Shown here: piece by piece, positions 33,740 through 47,475 of the stretch
Layout: each line of letters opens with the position of its first letter
Position numbering within the stretch: position 1 is the first letter of the stretch
Source of the DNA: Cranoglanis bouderius
Taxonomy: Eukaryota; Chordata; Actinopteri; Siluriformes; Cranoglanididae
Reading direction: 5' to 3'
NCBI GenBank assembly: GCA_023630585.1
Contig: CM042541.1
Location: forward strand, 14,618,501 to 14,682,500
DNA length: 64,000 nt
Notes under the pieces: model-generated
What the model was told of the DNA's origin: nothing
Databases searched by the model: none
Seen by the model: the letters and a program-made list of their open reading frames with translations, nothing else
Program-made: the position numbers and the translations under genes

Positions 33740-33900
33740 CCATGCAAGAATGGGCTATTACTATAGACACAATAATGTATAATAGAAACCTGTAACTTGT
33801 GGCTACATTATTGTCAGTGCTGCTGTATAGAAAATTAACCAACACATTCTGACCAATCAGCATTGAGAAATCAACAATGCCATGGAATAAACCCCACATA
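33740..33900 (-). repeat. Copy of a dispersed MITE family
   Basis: GGGCTATTACTATAGACA, TGCTGTATAGAAAATTAACC, TTCTGACCAATCAGCATTGA and CAACAATGCCATGGAATAA match the family copies at 10780-11065 and 58980-59130. Confidence 0.6.
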
Positions 33901-34319
33901 ATAACACCATGTTGTTCAGCTACTCCAGGCTAGACGGTACCTGTGATTATGTTGTGAAGGAACAGACATGAGGCATACAAAACACACAATTCTAATGGCA
34001 TTGAATAACCCATTGCAAGTGCATTTAAAAAGCACATTGTTTATCCTTTAGAAGAAGAAAAAGTGATAAAGCTCCAATGCCTTGGTGATTTATGGATCTA
34101 GATGGCAGAGCAAGGTCCAGACAATGACTGAATTCCAAATACATACCTACTCATAATCAAATAATACCTTCTACACCCTGTGACTTACATTATTTTGTCA
34201 TTTCGGATTTAGACAATGCCACACAGCCAGTGCTACTTACTGTAATTAAGATCTGGCCTGCACAGCAGCTACAAGAATATAGTTGTGGATATGTCCAAAA
34301 CCACAAACCACGATAGTAA

Positions 34320-34440
34320 ACATTCATTTATTCATGCAACTTCAGTAACTGTTCCATCCTGGTTAAAGTTGTAGTGGATCCGGAGCCTTTAACAGGAAAC
34401 ACCCCAGATAGGACTCCAGTCCATCACAAGACACCAAGCA
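34320..34440 (+). repeat. L2-like LINE 3' fragment
   Basis: CATTCATTTATTCATGCAAC followed by GTAGTGGATCCGGAGCC and ACTCCAGTCCATCACAAGAC resembles the fragments at 12118 and 63370, more decayed. Confidence 0.45.
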
Positions 34441-34733
34441 CATATGGTACTAATATATGGTACTAATGTTAACGTTAACTTATTACATGACTAATAAATA
34501 AATAAATACATAAATAAATAAATAAATAAATGCAATAATAGGAAAATAAATAAAGGAATAAATGACTTGATGAAACAAATATAATTCATTTTTAATTCAA
34601 TTTAATCCTAAATTAATTTTGGTATGACTTTTTTTTTTCCTTCACTATTATGACTATTACTTTCTGTATTTATTTTTGAACGTATTTGTATTCTTTTTAA
34701 CTTTTATTTATTTATTCTTTTATTTATTTTTCC

Positions 34734-34856
34734 CCATTTATTTTTATATTTATTTATTTATGCATTCATTTATTTTTATATTTATTTATTTATGCATTCA
34801 TTTATTTTTATATTTATTTATTTATGCATTCATTTATTTTTATATTTATTTATTCC
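34734..34856 (+). repeat. Tandem repeat, 32-bp unit
   Basis: TGCATT within an otherwise ATTTA-rich unit recurs exactly 32 bp apart at 34761, 34793 and 34825. An (AAAT)n-type patch lies just upstream at 34495-34560. Confidence 0.85.
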
Positions 34857-35000
34857 CACATAGTCATGTAATAAGCTACCCAAGGCATAGTAAGCTATGC
34901 ATTACACAGTATACTGGCTGTGATGTTTATGACCTCTAGGCGGCAGTAATGAGGCGCTTTGCTCCAGGAAGCCCTAAAAGATGAAGAAGACACACCGCGA

Positions 35001-35020
35001 CCCAATTCAAATTTAAACGC
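35001..35020 (+). promoter_or_regulatory. CHR-like cell-cycle element of prc1
   Basis: TTCAAA (35006-35011), the reverse complement of the CHR consensus TTTGAA, is followed at once by TTTAAA (35012-35017) and a GC-rich ACGCGG. It lies about 115 bp before the initiator ATG, where the transcription start should be, and no TATA box is evident. PRC1 is a known G2/M gene repressed in G1 through DREAM/MuvB at CHR sites, so the location is sensible. Function is inferred. Confidence 0.5.
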
Positions 35021-35126
35021 GGTGGCGGTGTTTTCTGTTAGCCTCGGGGGGATATTTTATTATTCTAATTTAAGCAGTTTCCCTACTGTGATTTTTTTTA
35101 GAGGTGGTGCACACCTAAAGGGAAAA

Positions 35127-38100
35127 ATGATGGGGAGCCGAAAAAGGTATGTTTTAATGTTTGTTTTAGGAGATAGTTGTGCGAGATTAAGCTAGTTAAC
35201 CACAGTAACAATCCGGTAATGATAGAAACGGCAGACTATCAGCACTTCCTTTTGCAGAATAATTTAACGTGAATAATGTGAGAATTCTAACCTGTAAACG
35301 TAAATCGCGGGTTTGTTTTGTAAACAGATATAACAGCTTAGTTTTTAATGGGCTAATGCCGTCTTAAATGGCTAACTTTATGGCTTGTTTATTGAGGAGA
35401 ACGACTTTTAAACTGCTAACTGTCAGATAAGCTTTTTCCCCCCTCCAGATTGAAGAAAACGTTAATTTAAGACTAGCTACGATTAAGTAATAACGTTTGC
35501 ATTCCCACAGGATACAGTGAACAACACAGAAATTAAACAGACCAAACATTTCGTCCGAGTTCTACAGATGGTCCTTTGTTATAGTGATGTGTCGTTCGCG
35601 AAGGGGTCGTAATGTTGTTTTGTTATTTAGAAAAGAAAGTACGGTTTTATGAAACAACGTAGAAAATGGCATTGAGCCGTTTGGAGGTCGGAAGAGTCGG
35701 TTCTTACTGGTGAGCTGAGCCGAATCATCTGATTCACTGAAAAGAGTCGGAACTGCCGTCACTACTTTGTTGATAAGTAGCACAAATGGCATAAATAGTG
35801 AAACAGAATGATGTTTCTCAACGTGGTAGGAATACAGGCTTTTATTCCATTAAAAACTCTATTAAATATATATTTTATATATTTCTACAATACACAGTTG
35901 CAATACAAGTGCAAACTTTTGCACTTAACTATTCTATGTTATGAATATTTTTATTATGTGCATATTATTCACATTATGTTGTGTTAAAAAATCATTTTTG
36001 GGTTGTGAACGTTGTGCAGGGAGCTATTACTTTTAATTACTGCACCATACCAGTTAATGTTAGCAGTCATTTGCTAAGCTTTGAGGCTATTCTAAAATGA
36101 TTTCACCGTACAGTGAAGCCCTGGCTTCATCCCTCGTAACCGGCATCAATCATGCCATGGCGAGGCTGGTGGACATCTGGGACAGTATCGGCATCATGGA
36201 GGACCAGAGGATTGAAAGGATGCAGACTGTGAAGAAATACATCGAGGTAAGTAGAAGCATTTATTGTGCTCTGTTATTATTTTGTGTATTTTTGTTAATG
36301 ATCTTTTTGTTCCACAAAGGACCTTTTGAAGGACATGATCACTGAAGAGGAGTCACTGAGACACCGCATCAAAACCAGCATCATTACGACTCAGAAGCAG
36401 ATGGAAACGCTGTGTCTCGAATTGTCTGTGGAACCGTATAAAGTAGGTTTGGCAGGATGGTTCAGATATTTTCAACAAAGGGTATGAACTTTGAACTTTA
36501 AAGACTTAAGCAGTAAACACAGGCAGCTGTGGCTCAGGTGGTAGAGCAGGTTGTCCACTAATCGTAGGGTTGGCGGTTCGATTCCTGGCCCACATGATAT
36601 CGTTGGGCAAGACACTGAACCCCAAGTTGTTCCCGATGGCAGGCAGGTGCCTTGCATGATAGCTCTGTTGCCAGTGGTGTGAGTGTGAGCGTGAATGGGT
36701 GAATGAGACCGTATAAAGCGCTTTGTGAACAGTGAAGGTTAAAAGGCGCTATATAAGTGCAGACCATTTACCATTATACATTAAACATTATATGTTCCTT
36801 TCGTGTACAGTGTCCACAATTATGTACAGTCAAATTACAGTTGTAGCTCCCCTCCAAATCACTACTGCAATTTTACATAAATCATTAACCTAATTTATGA
36901 TTTGCTGTTCTCAGTGAGCATGTCCCTGTTATATCTTTGCAAACATTTTTAAACAAAATCCCAAATTAATAATAATATTGGAAAAAAAACAAAAAAAACA
37001 GTGCCATACTCCAATGAACACTTTTTTTTAATTGACAGTGCATATTTATTTTTATTTTGTTCCAAAATTATATTTTACATAATTCTGGTCATCAACAGCA
37101 CTGACTAGTGAATGTACAAATGTACTAGTCTATAAAACCCCTAATATACATATAAAAAATGTTATCACCTAATATCGCATACAGTTGCATATTTTCCTAG
37201 TATAGTCCTATTGTACTTTCAGATAACTATATTCTAAAAAATTAATATCCTTACTTTATGACCCTTTAAATGCTCACAAAAATGCTGTGGCCCAGGCACT
37301 GACTCATTGACTGACAGACTTTTACTGTCCTGGTTTAGAGCCTCACTTAGAAGCACCGTTGACTGAAGAATTTATGCAAATACGTTTGTTGTTTAATTAA
37401 ACAAGTGCCCCTAGACTTCCATAATAAGTATCACAAAATGTTTATAGTGAGGTTGATATTGTAGTGGAATTCACTGTGTGCTGAACCTTTCCAGGTAGAA
37501 GAAGACCTGACTGTTCTGCAGCTGGAGAAGAACCTGCGCTTTCGCCTGGAGGCTCTGCAGAAGGAAAAGAGTGAGCGTCTGAGGGAGCTGAGTGATCTGA
37601 CGCAGCAGGATGAGGAGCTGTGTGTGACGCTGTGTGTCACACCCTACTACATTCCCACAGGCAGCATGCCCTCTCGCACACAACTTCAGGAGCTCCGGGA
37701 GCACATCCAACAGCTCAGCAAGGAAAAAGTAAACACTGTCATGTGCCTCTTTTTTTCTTTTTCTTTTTCACTGGAATATTAATTCTTTTTAGCATTCTCG
37801 GTTTTGACTCGTATCCACATCTTGTCTCTTTTCACATGATGCCATTTATGGAAAATGTTTCCATGTACAGTAGCTACTGTTGACAAACAGAGCACAGGCT
37901 AACCTTTCATTCCCATCGGATGTTGTCTTTTAGCGCTTTTCATTGGACGGCTCACCTCAGCAAATTACCCACAATCCTCCAATTTGTTGCTGTTTGCAAT
38001 GGCAAGCAAGCTGTACTGTACTTATAAAGCTGTGCTGAGTTTTATTCTGTTCTTAATCATGTACCATGCAAGCAGAGCCAGGACATGTGGGCAGAGCTAA

Positions 38101-41100
38101 AAATAGAGCAGACTTGTTAGGTTTGTTAAATGCAGTCGCACAGATTCGTCGTGCTTAAAGGGATAGTTCACCCAAAAATGAAAATTCTGTCATCAATTAC
38201 TCACCCTCATGTCGTTCCAAACCCATAAGACTTTTGTTCATCTTCGGAACACAAATGAAGACTTTTTAATGAAACCTGGGAGATTTCTGTTCCTCTATTT
38301 ACAGTCCAAGTAACCAAAACTACCCTCTTCCTCTGCTGTACACAGTGCAGTGGTTCCAGGTCCCAGGTACACTAACTGAGTCACATAGAACAATCTTGGA
38401 ACAATATCTACAGTGTAAGTAACCAAAAAGGTCATAAAGGCATCGTAAAAGTAATCCATGTGACTCCAGAGGTTTAATCCCAATTTAATGAAGTGATCCG
38501 AATGCTTTGTGTGCGCAAAAAAACCCCTAAAATTAAGTCTTTATTCACAAAATATCTTCACTTCCACATAGAGCTCCGACGCATGTTCACGAGAGAACCA
38601 CGATGCATGCTGTAAACGCATACCCTCTTCCTTTGCTGTAAACAGTGCAGCACTTCCGGGTGCCGTTGTACCGCGAGAGTGGACGTGCCACTGGAGTCAC
38701 ATGGATTACTTTTAAGATGCCTTTGAGAGCTTTTTGGAGCTTGAACGTTTTGGTCACTTGGACTTACATTTCTCACCCATGATTACAATTAAAAACAGTA
38801 ATGTTCTAGTTAAAAAAACCCAAATGGCTTCCTATTCGCAAAGTTTGTGCTCTACATAGGATATAACTTAATACTTAGTGCCTTCAGTAGTAGTATAGAA
38901 AGACATTTGAGATTCAGCCTACAAAATGCACATCCATGTGTTTATCTTTAAACATTGTTTGGTAATGTTTTTTAAGCATCCTTTGGTAAGATTTGCACTC
39001 AGACTCCTCTGTATTTTCCTTAAAAATGAAAATATTGGCACCCTTGGCTGTGTTTGGCAGCCATTAAGTGAAAGCTTGTTCATTAGTCATCGTGACTCAC
39101 TGTGTCTCGAGGAAGCACCACACATATTTTAACGTCAAATTAGACACCTGGTTTCATTTCCAAATCATTTATTTGAGTAGTATTTTACTACGGGTGCCTA
39201 TCAAGTCACCACGCCAATAGCCAGCATAGAAACTCCTCTCACTTCTACTGTTAGAGTTACATGAAGTGAAAGCAGCACCTCGGCTGTGATATGAATAGTC
39301 CTGGGTTCACTGGAGAAGTGCTATTTGTTTCAGCCTGGCAGTTAGTCTTACAATTACTGTAGGCAGAAATGTATTAAATGCAAGTTTTTAATTGCAAGAC
39401 ATTTACTATGCCAGACATTTGTATTATCGGCCAGTAATCAGTGGCCAGTGGGATTGACTTGTAAATTTAAGAAATATAAGCAGATTTTTACAGTATTAAA
39501 CCCCCTTAATAATTTCCCTCACCACTGCCAACTATTTACCAACACATGACTAGAGTTAATGTTGCACTTTTCTTGTTTTGACTTTGGCTAATCATCACTC
39601 ACTACAGGATGCTGATTATTAATCACAGCTGCCTCGCTGTTCCATCTGTTTGTGCAGGAGAGCAGGGTGAAGGTGTTCTCTGGGCTCCGGGAGGACATCA
39701 GAAGTCTGATGGATGAGATGGGCCACGAGCCAGAAACCAGTCTGGAGCGAGAGTCCGTCTGTCCCGACACGGACATCTTCCTTCTCACACACGACAACAT
39801 CAAAGCTCTCAAGCTGTTGCTCAGTCAGGTAGGTAGAGTACAGTTTCGAAAGTGTTTTATCGTACTAATGATAAGGTGTTACAAATCAAAATGTATCTAG
39901 AACAGCCACATGTTTCATGTCTGTCCTGTCCAGCTGGAAATGAAGAAGGAGTCTCTGATTTCATCCCGGGACAAACTGAAGGATCGTGCTACGAGCTTGT
40001 GGAATCGCCTGAGCTGTCCGGACGAGGAGGCGGAGGAATTCAAACAGGAGCCACTGAACACTCTCTGTGATGACATCAGAAGGGTATGAGCTTGTAGACC
40101 TGAAATCATGGCACCAAAAAAGAAATGGTTGCAATGAAACTTGTGGCCACCAAATATTTTAACAGGAAAGTGGTTTAAAAAAACAAAAACAAAAAAAAAA
40201 CTTGTCAGTTTTTCAAAGAGACTGTTTTGACCACCGTGATGCTGTTTTCTTTTATTGGTTATCAAGATGAATACATTAATATATCTAGGGCTGGTCTGAA
40301 TAAATTGACTACTCAAGTATGGTATTAGTTTTTGGTATTCGTTGCCCAACTACATTAATTGGTTTAATAGTCACCCTTTTGGATTCACCCAAATGCGGAT
40401 AACTTTTGTGAATAGTCAGATCTATATAGTTTTTGTGTTTGTTTTTACTTTAGGCAAAGATTATCTCTCGCGCTTACAAAATCTCATCTTACAATTTCTT
40501 TAGACTTGTGTTATTGACTTTTTGTGCAATAATAAAAATATATAGTTGCAGTAATTCAGTCCATACAGGATTTCACAGAGTTTTTTGTGATTGTTGCGGC
40601 CAAAAACGCTTGATTTTCCTGGGGCTTTTTTCAAAATTTGCGGTGCATCCTGCAGAGGTTTTTTTGTGATTTTTTTGAGACCTTTTAGCTGTACTTATGT
40701 TCGACACACGTGACTTGAAGAGGGCTTTGGCTGAATGCACGTTGTGATGACGTCACCTGATGCATCATGGCCCAAATCGGAGGAAAATCTTCGGTAATTT
40801 TGAAAAAGCTCCTCCGAATATTGCGGAGTTTGCTTGATTTTGCGTTAATTTCTGTGATTGCAAATTCCTGCAGGGACTGGTGGTAACTCAATGTTATATG
40901 CAGGTTGATTTCATTTCATTAGTGCGATCACCTTTTCACTATTAAGACATCATCTCCCCCTACTGGATATATTTGTAACTGCAGTTATTAATATGCTTAA
41001 AATTGTGTTTAAGGTTGGTTTTGTGAATGAGATGTGAAGTGCTATTCGGAGCAGCCTTGCACGCAACACTTTACAAATCATTTCAGTCACAATGAGAATT

Positions 41101-44100
41101 ACTTTGAATACCATCCATTCAGTTCACACTGCTTTCACACACGCTACCACATGGCAGCATGAAATTGGTAGCTCAGTGGTTTAGACATTGGACCAGTAAT
41201 CGGAAGGTCATGAGTTGAAATCCAAGCACCGCCAAGCTGCCACTGTTGGGCCCTTGAGATAGGCCCTTAACCCTCAACTGTATAAATGAGAGAACTGTAA
41301 GTCGCTCTGGATAAGGGCGTCTGCCAAATGCCATGAATGAATGAATGAAATTGACTTGTAATTACACCACAGCTCAGTAAAAATGTCATCAGACAGTGGG
41401 GCAAGTGAACAGCCTATTCATCATTTGTCCATCAGTATCACTAGTATACTGACATTTTTCTCTGAAACTACAGGTTGAACAATCTTGATGTCTGTAGGTT
41501 ATGATTTGAAATAAACTTAAGTGTATTGAAAGTATGATTTCTACGGAGTTTGTGCGTGACAGCACATGTTACAGCAGCAGGTTGATTTAGAACGCTTTGT
41601 CTATTGCACCAGCATTCAGGCCTTATAGCCTAGCTAATGTGTCCATGTGATTTGGAGGTGTGGTTTTGCTAGCTTCAGCTTTAACAGGGTTATATGTCTG
41701 AAGTTGACTTGTTTTGTCTAAATGGAGTGTGTGTTTGCAGTGGCAGGGTGTGGTGGAGCGTCTCGAGCTGCTCCAGATGACCAAGCTGGAGGAGGTGATC
41801 GATAAAGTACGACAAGAGCTGGTGGTCTTCTGGGACAAGTGCATGTTCGGTCCAGAACAGCGAGAACCTTTCAATGTCCACTTCTGTGATGGTGAATATA
41901 ATCGTCACTGATGCTCCACTATTTCCACCAGATGCTGAATAAATCAAGGTCACATTGTTGTGTTATGGATAATGTTTTAAACCTAATGTTTGCTGTCCTG
42001 CAGCTAATTACACAGAGGAGCTGCTCAGCCTGCATGACTGTGAGCTGCTGAAGGTGAAGGAGTTTTACGAGAAGGCGCATCCTTTACTGGAGAACATCGA
42101 GAAGTGGGAGAGGAACTGGGCTCTCTTCCAGGATTTTGAGGTGCAGAATTCCAGAATATGCCACTTGACCTTGATCTACACATGATGCTTAAACACCGTT
42201 TCTGGTGTTCAGTCAGTGGATTGCTGAAAATAGTGACTGTTTTTATTCAGAGAAAAGCAGCAGATCCGAATCGCTTCTCCAACAGAGGAGGCACTTTACT
42301 GAAGGAGAGCAAGGACAGAGCTAAAGTGCAGAAGCTGCTCCCTAAGGTACATAAATACCACTACTTATATATTTCCTTACCTATGGTATCATGTATCTCC
42401 TTTAATAGTTTGTCTGTTGAAGCACTTCAAATTTTATTTTATGTATAAAAATGTTCTGCAGATATGTATTTGACCTACACTGAGTTTATTGGCTGAATTA
42501 CAAATGCTAATGTGAATGTGGGTTATAATTTGCCATGCCATTCATCCTTCATTTTTCAATGCGTTAAAGTTTGATTTACATGTCAGAGCAAATTTAAAGG
42601 CTCTTAAGATGGCATCTGGGCTTTCCTCAAAGAGAAATGTCGAGGGAAGGCGTGTACTGAACAGTATGGACACTGTTGGGTTTTTGTTTTGTCCCTAGTA
42701 GTCATATCTGGTGCACTCATTTTTTGGTACACCCACAATGGTTGTGATTGTAACACCACTGATCAAAGTTCACTAGTTAAGCACCTGCCAATATGACTGC
42801 TTGACCATGGATTATGTTTTAAGGGTCATGTCCTGGAACAGTTTTAAATCTTTTCAGCACAGATTTTAAAAAAGAGAGAGAGAGAGAGAGAAAATGGTGT
42901 ATACTACTGTGTATATTGGTCCCTGCTCTCAGTGTGTGTACTACGGTTCAGTTCTCCCCTGACCCGTCTTCATAATGTTGTCCCTTCTTCTTGTCACAAA
43001 TTTCTGACGTAAAAAGCACTTAAAAGATCATAAAAGAAATCTGATTTCACTGCTCAAAATGAGTCGCATGTCCTGTAATCTTGATTTTAAATTCAGATCT
43101 AAAGTTCCCTGCTAATAGGGCTTGAATTAAATTGGAAAAATTAAGATGTGCCTCTTGCTCTTTTTATTTAATTTTTTTTTTTTTAAATAATATACAGTAC
43201 TGTGCAAAAGTTTTAGGCACATGCAAAGAAATGCTGTAGAGCAAAGATATATTCAAAATAATGATATTAAATGTTTCTATATTTAAAAAGGAAATACCGT
43301 AAAGAGCAGTAAACAGTAGTAAATGAAACAAAGTCAATATTTGGTGTGACAAATATCTCCGGTACAATTTGTGTCACAGTTCTTCTGGAGACTTTGACTT
43401 TCACACTTGCTTCTTTTTTTTGCAGCAAAACCCAGCAGCCTTCATTGTGTTTTTTTTGTCTGTATGTCATTAAAGAAAGCAGCATATTACATAAGAGACA
43501 CTTTTCAAACATTTTTCTGTAACGTTTAATTTTGTGCTAGAAAACTAATGTTTGGGAATCTAAAATGTTTTTGTACTGACTTGATAATGTAGAAGTCATA
43601 AAATAAAAAATCTACTATTTATTATTTATTTATTATTGTACTAAAATAATAGGGTGCCTAAAACTTTTGCACAGTACTGTATATATTTTACTTTTTTTTG
43701 TTTTATCAATTATTTTTAAAATAAATTTATTTATTTTTTATCAGCAGTTCTTACTAGGGACTATCATTTTGCATTAGCATAATTATAATATGGTGATCTG
43801 TTAGCAGCATGTTCATCCAGCAGGATTTCTTTTGCCTTTCTTTTTAAATTATTTTATTCATTGACTTTATATTCAATTCTATTTATTTATTGACTTACTA
43901 ATTTATCAGTTTTATTTATCTATTATTTACCTGAGAAACTTTTAAAATTTTATTTTAGACTGCAACAGCTTAAATAAGAGTATCAAAAAAAACTTTCTTT
44001 ATTTATTTTAGATAGTTACTTAATTATTTAATCTATTTTACTGACTGCAGGAGACATTTTGCATTGTTCTAATTGTAATATGCTGATCTATGTGCTATAG

Positions 44101-47100
44101 TTACAGTTAACGCAGTTACAGATTGATGCTAACATAACCCCGAATTTTTATATAGTTGAGCTAACAAAAATTAGCATTATCATATCAACAGTGATTGCAC
44201 AGATAATTGAATTGCAAGGTGTCAGCACGGAACATTGGTACTGGTATTCTGCAAGAACTTTATCTAAGATTTTCAGGCCAGGAAAAGGCACAGGACTAGT
44301 GACACTAACAGGTCAAACAGTACACCAGCAGAGGACGCTTTAGAGAGACCACAAACATTACGGAAAATAAATGCTTGCTACGTTAATAAGATTGAGACAA
44401 TGAAGTCAGAGATTTATTTGTCTGGAAAATACGGTGCATAAATTAATGTGTTTTTGCATGTACAGCTAGAGGAAGATCTGAAATGCCGTGTGGAGGCTTG
44501 GGAAGAGAATGAAGGCTCACCGTTTCTGATAAGAGGACAGAGGGTGATGGAGTACATCTCTAAACAGTGGGAAGAGCATCGTTCACAGAAAGACAAGGAA
44601 AAGAATGATCGCGTGAGTGATCTGATAGTTCTCACACACACACACACACACACACACATGGTGCACCTCCTGTAATAACTTTAATAACAAGGTGATTGAA
44701 TTTCTCTGAATTACAGATGTCTAAGAAAGCAGACAGCACTCAGTTTAAAACTCCAAATAAGAGACCTCATGGAGCAGCCAACATCAGCGTGACCCCCAGC
44801 AAATTACGGAAGGTGCTACGGACTCAAAACCATCTGTTAGCATAACGCTGGATTTTGTTTGAGGTTTTTCCTTAATCTTGTACCTCTTTCACTTCCTGTT
44901 AGACTCCAAATCAGCCTTTGCTGCGCACCACCACGACGAGCAGCAGCACCAGCAGTGTGTCCAGCACGTTTCTGTGTGTACCCAGCAAGCCTCCACTCTC
45001 AGCCAGGGTAAAAGTGCACGCTCACTATCGTTTCTTCCAGATTGTGTTCCATTATGTGTTCTATTGAAATATTTGTGATGTTTAGAGATTCCGTTGCTAA
45101 TTTGTTGGCTGGTAGTGTATTCATGTGAGATGATGGGGGTTGGCTGTCCCTCTGACAGTTACACTTAGGGATACATCGGTACAGATACTGCTACTGGTAT
45201 CAGCCTGATGTCATGCTCATTTACTCATAAAAACTGTTGATACCTTGTGATACTAAAGGTGTAAGCCCTAGCGTATGTTGTCGCGCTAATGAAATGACGA
45301 CAGTCTGGATATACACTATATGGCCAAAAGTATGTGGACACCTGACCATCACAACCATATGTGGACCTTCCTCAAACTGCCACAAATTCAAAAGCACACA
45401 ATTGTTTAGAATATCTTTCCTGTTATGGGAACTAGGGGGACTAGCCCAAACATGTTCCAGCATGACACTGCTGCTGTGCACAATGCGAGGTCCATGAAGA
45501 CATGGTTTGCCAAGACTAGTGTGGAGGAACTCGAGTGGCCTGCTCAGAACCCTGACCTCAACCCCACTGGGATGAACTGGAACACTGGATGCACCCCAGG
45601 CTTCCTCACCCAACATCACTGATTGCCCTCACTAATGCTCTTGTGGCTGAATGAGAAACTCTTCCCAGAAGAGTGGAGGATGTTACAGCAGAAAGAGGGG
45701 ACCAACTTTGGAATTGGTTGTTCAACAAGCACTTATGGGTGTGAGGGACAGGTGCCACAAACTTTTGGCCATATAGTGTATTTTGCCATTTATAATCAAA
45801 GAAGACTACAAACTGTGCTCTGGAAATATCAGTAGGAGGAACTACAGCATCTTCTTACAAGACAAGTAACCTGATAAAACATCTTATGCCGTTTAATAGA
45901 GACCAGGCATCACAGAGCGTGATTACTAAAAATGAGCGCAAGGTGCAATGAATTGTGCACACAAAGATTTGCGAGCACAGCGCAGTGAAGCAAGCGTGCA
46001 GTGAAAGAGCACTTCAGTTCTGCAACCGCTGAGACACGCCTTTCTGCTCATGAGTCAAGGTGCAATTTAATTTTCAATAAACATGCTCGTACGCTCAGTT
46101 CAGCTGCACTCGTACTCTCTACAGACCTGCCAACCTTTAGGTATTTTCTGTAGGGACTCCACATTTTTAACATCATTTGCCGCTATGAGGTTATCACTCA
46201 AAAATATGCAAAAGGATAGTCTTCATGGGGTCTCGGCCATGGATGGCTGTGGCATCGTCGGGAATCAAACTCTTAAACTCCTGATGATAAGGTAATTGCT
46301 TTTTTTGTTGAGCCACTCAGGAGCCTAAATGAAGAATCTGTTGAGTCCATTATTGTGAAATAAACTAAATTTGTGAAGCCACCAAAGAAATTGGCTGAAA
46401 TTGGTCAAAAATGACACAAAAGCACATCTGGTCAAAAGAGAACAGAAAAATTTATTTATTTATTTATTTTAAATCGGCCTACAGCCAACTGTAAAATTAG
46501 ACACTTTACAAATGACTGACTAAATAAATTATTTTAATGTTAATGGTTATTAGAAAGTGATTAAAATTGTGCTTCTTTGCCAGTTAGTGCAGACAGGTTC
46601 AAACGGCACAGTGAAGCCCATTGTGGTAGAAACTGGAGTGTGTGTATATGCATGGCTTTATGATGTTGTTTATGCATGGTTGTATGATGGAGACTTCTAC
46701 AAGCCAACGTGATTAGAATGATGGTATTGATGTCGGTTTTGGAGGCTGATCTATTTGAGCAGAATGTACAGATGAGGAGGTGAGAGAGCTGGACAGACTA
46801 AAGCACTGCTGCATCGCTGTCTTTAGGTAGAGATTAAGTGAATGCTAAATCCCACTGCATCACTCTCAGCAAGTAGTTGAATGGCATTGTGGGTAATGTA
46901 GGAAACCAGTAACCAAAGTGAAAATAGCCTAACGAAAAAAGCTCAATTTTATTATAAAATATATCCTGCTTCTCACTGAATGTCACATTTAATTATAAAT
47001 ACCGATATGCAAGACGTTTGGGGTGGCTTCTCCTTCCCAAACTATTCTTTCTCACTAGAGGGTGCCATTGCCTAAAAGGAAGAGGTTCAAAACCGTTCAG

Positions 47101-47423
47101 CTTTATCCCTTGTGAATGTTTGAAGTATTTTCTGCCATTATGCACCCACTCATCACTGGTAAGAAGATTTTCACAAAGATTTTCCATTTTTGTTCCTCTT
47201 CAGCAAAGGGTTAAAACTTTGGAGGCAAGCTCAGGCCCTCGGACACCACTGCAGGAGTTCAACAGTGATAAGAAGCTCATCCCTATCACCTACTCTGACT
47301 TTACAGTGAGTAAAAATAACACTTTTATTACACTTTTGACGAAGGCACAGGGTCATAAAAGAGCTGTGACATCACTGTTACACTGAGTTGCCAGTATGGG
47401 TGGGTGATGTGACCCAAATATCA

Positions 47424-47475
<52 letters not shown>

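Noticed and set aside
34495..34860. AT-rich tandem region as an origin or matrix attachment site
   Set aside because: Base composition and a 32-bp tandem repeat are the only evidence; nothing specific supports a replication or attachment role.
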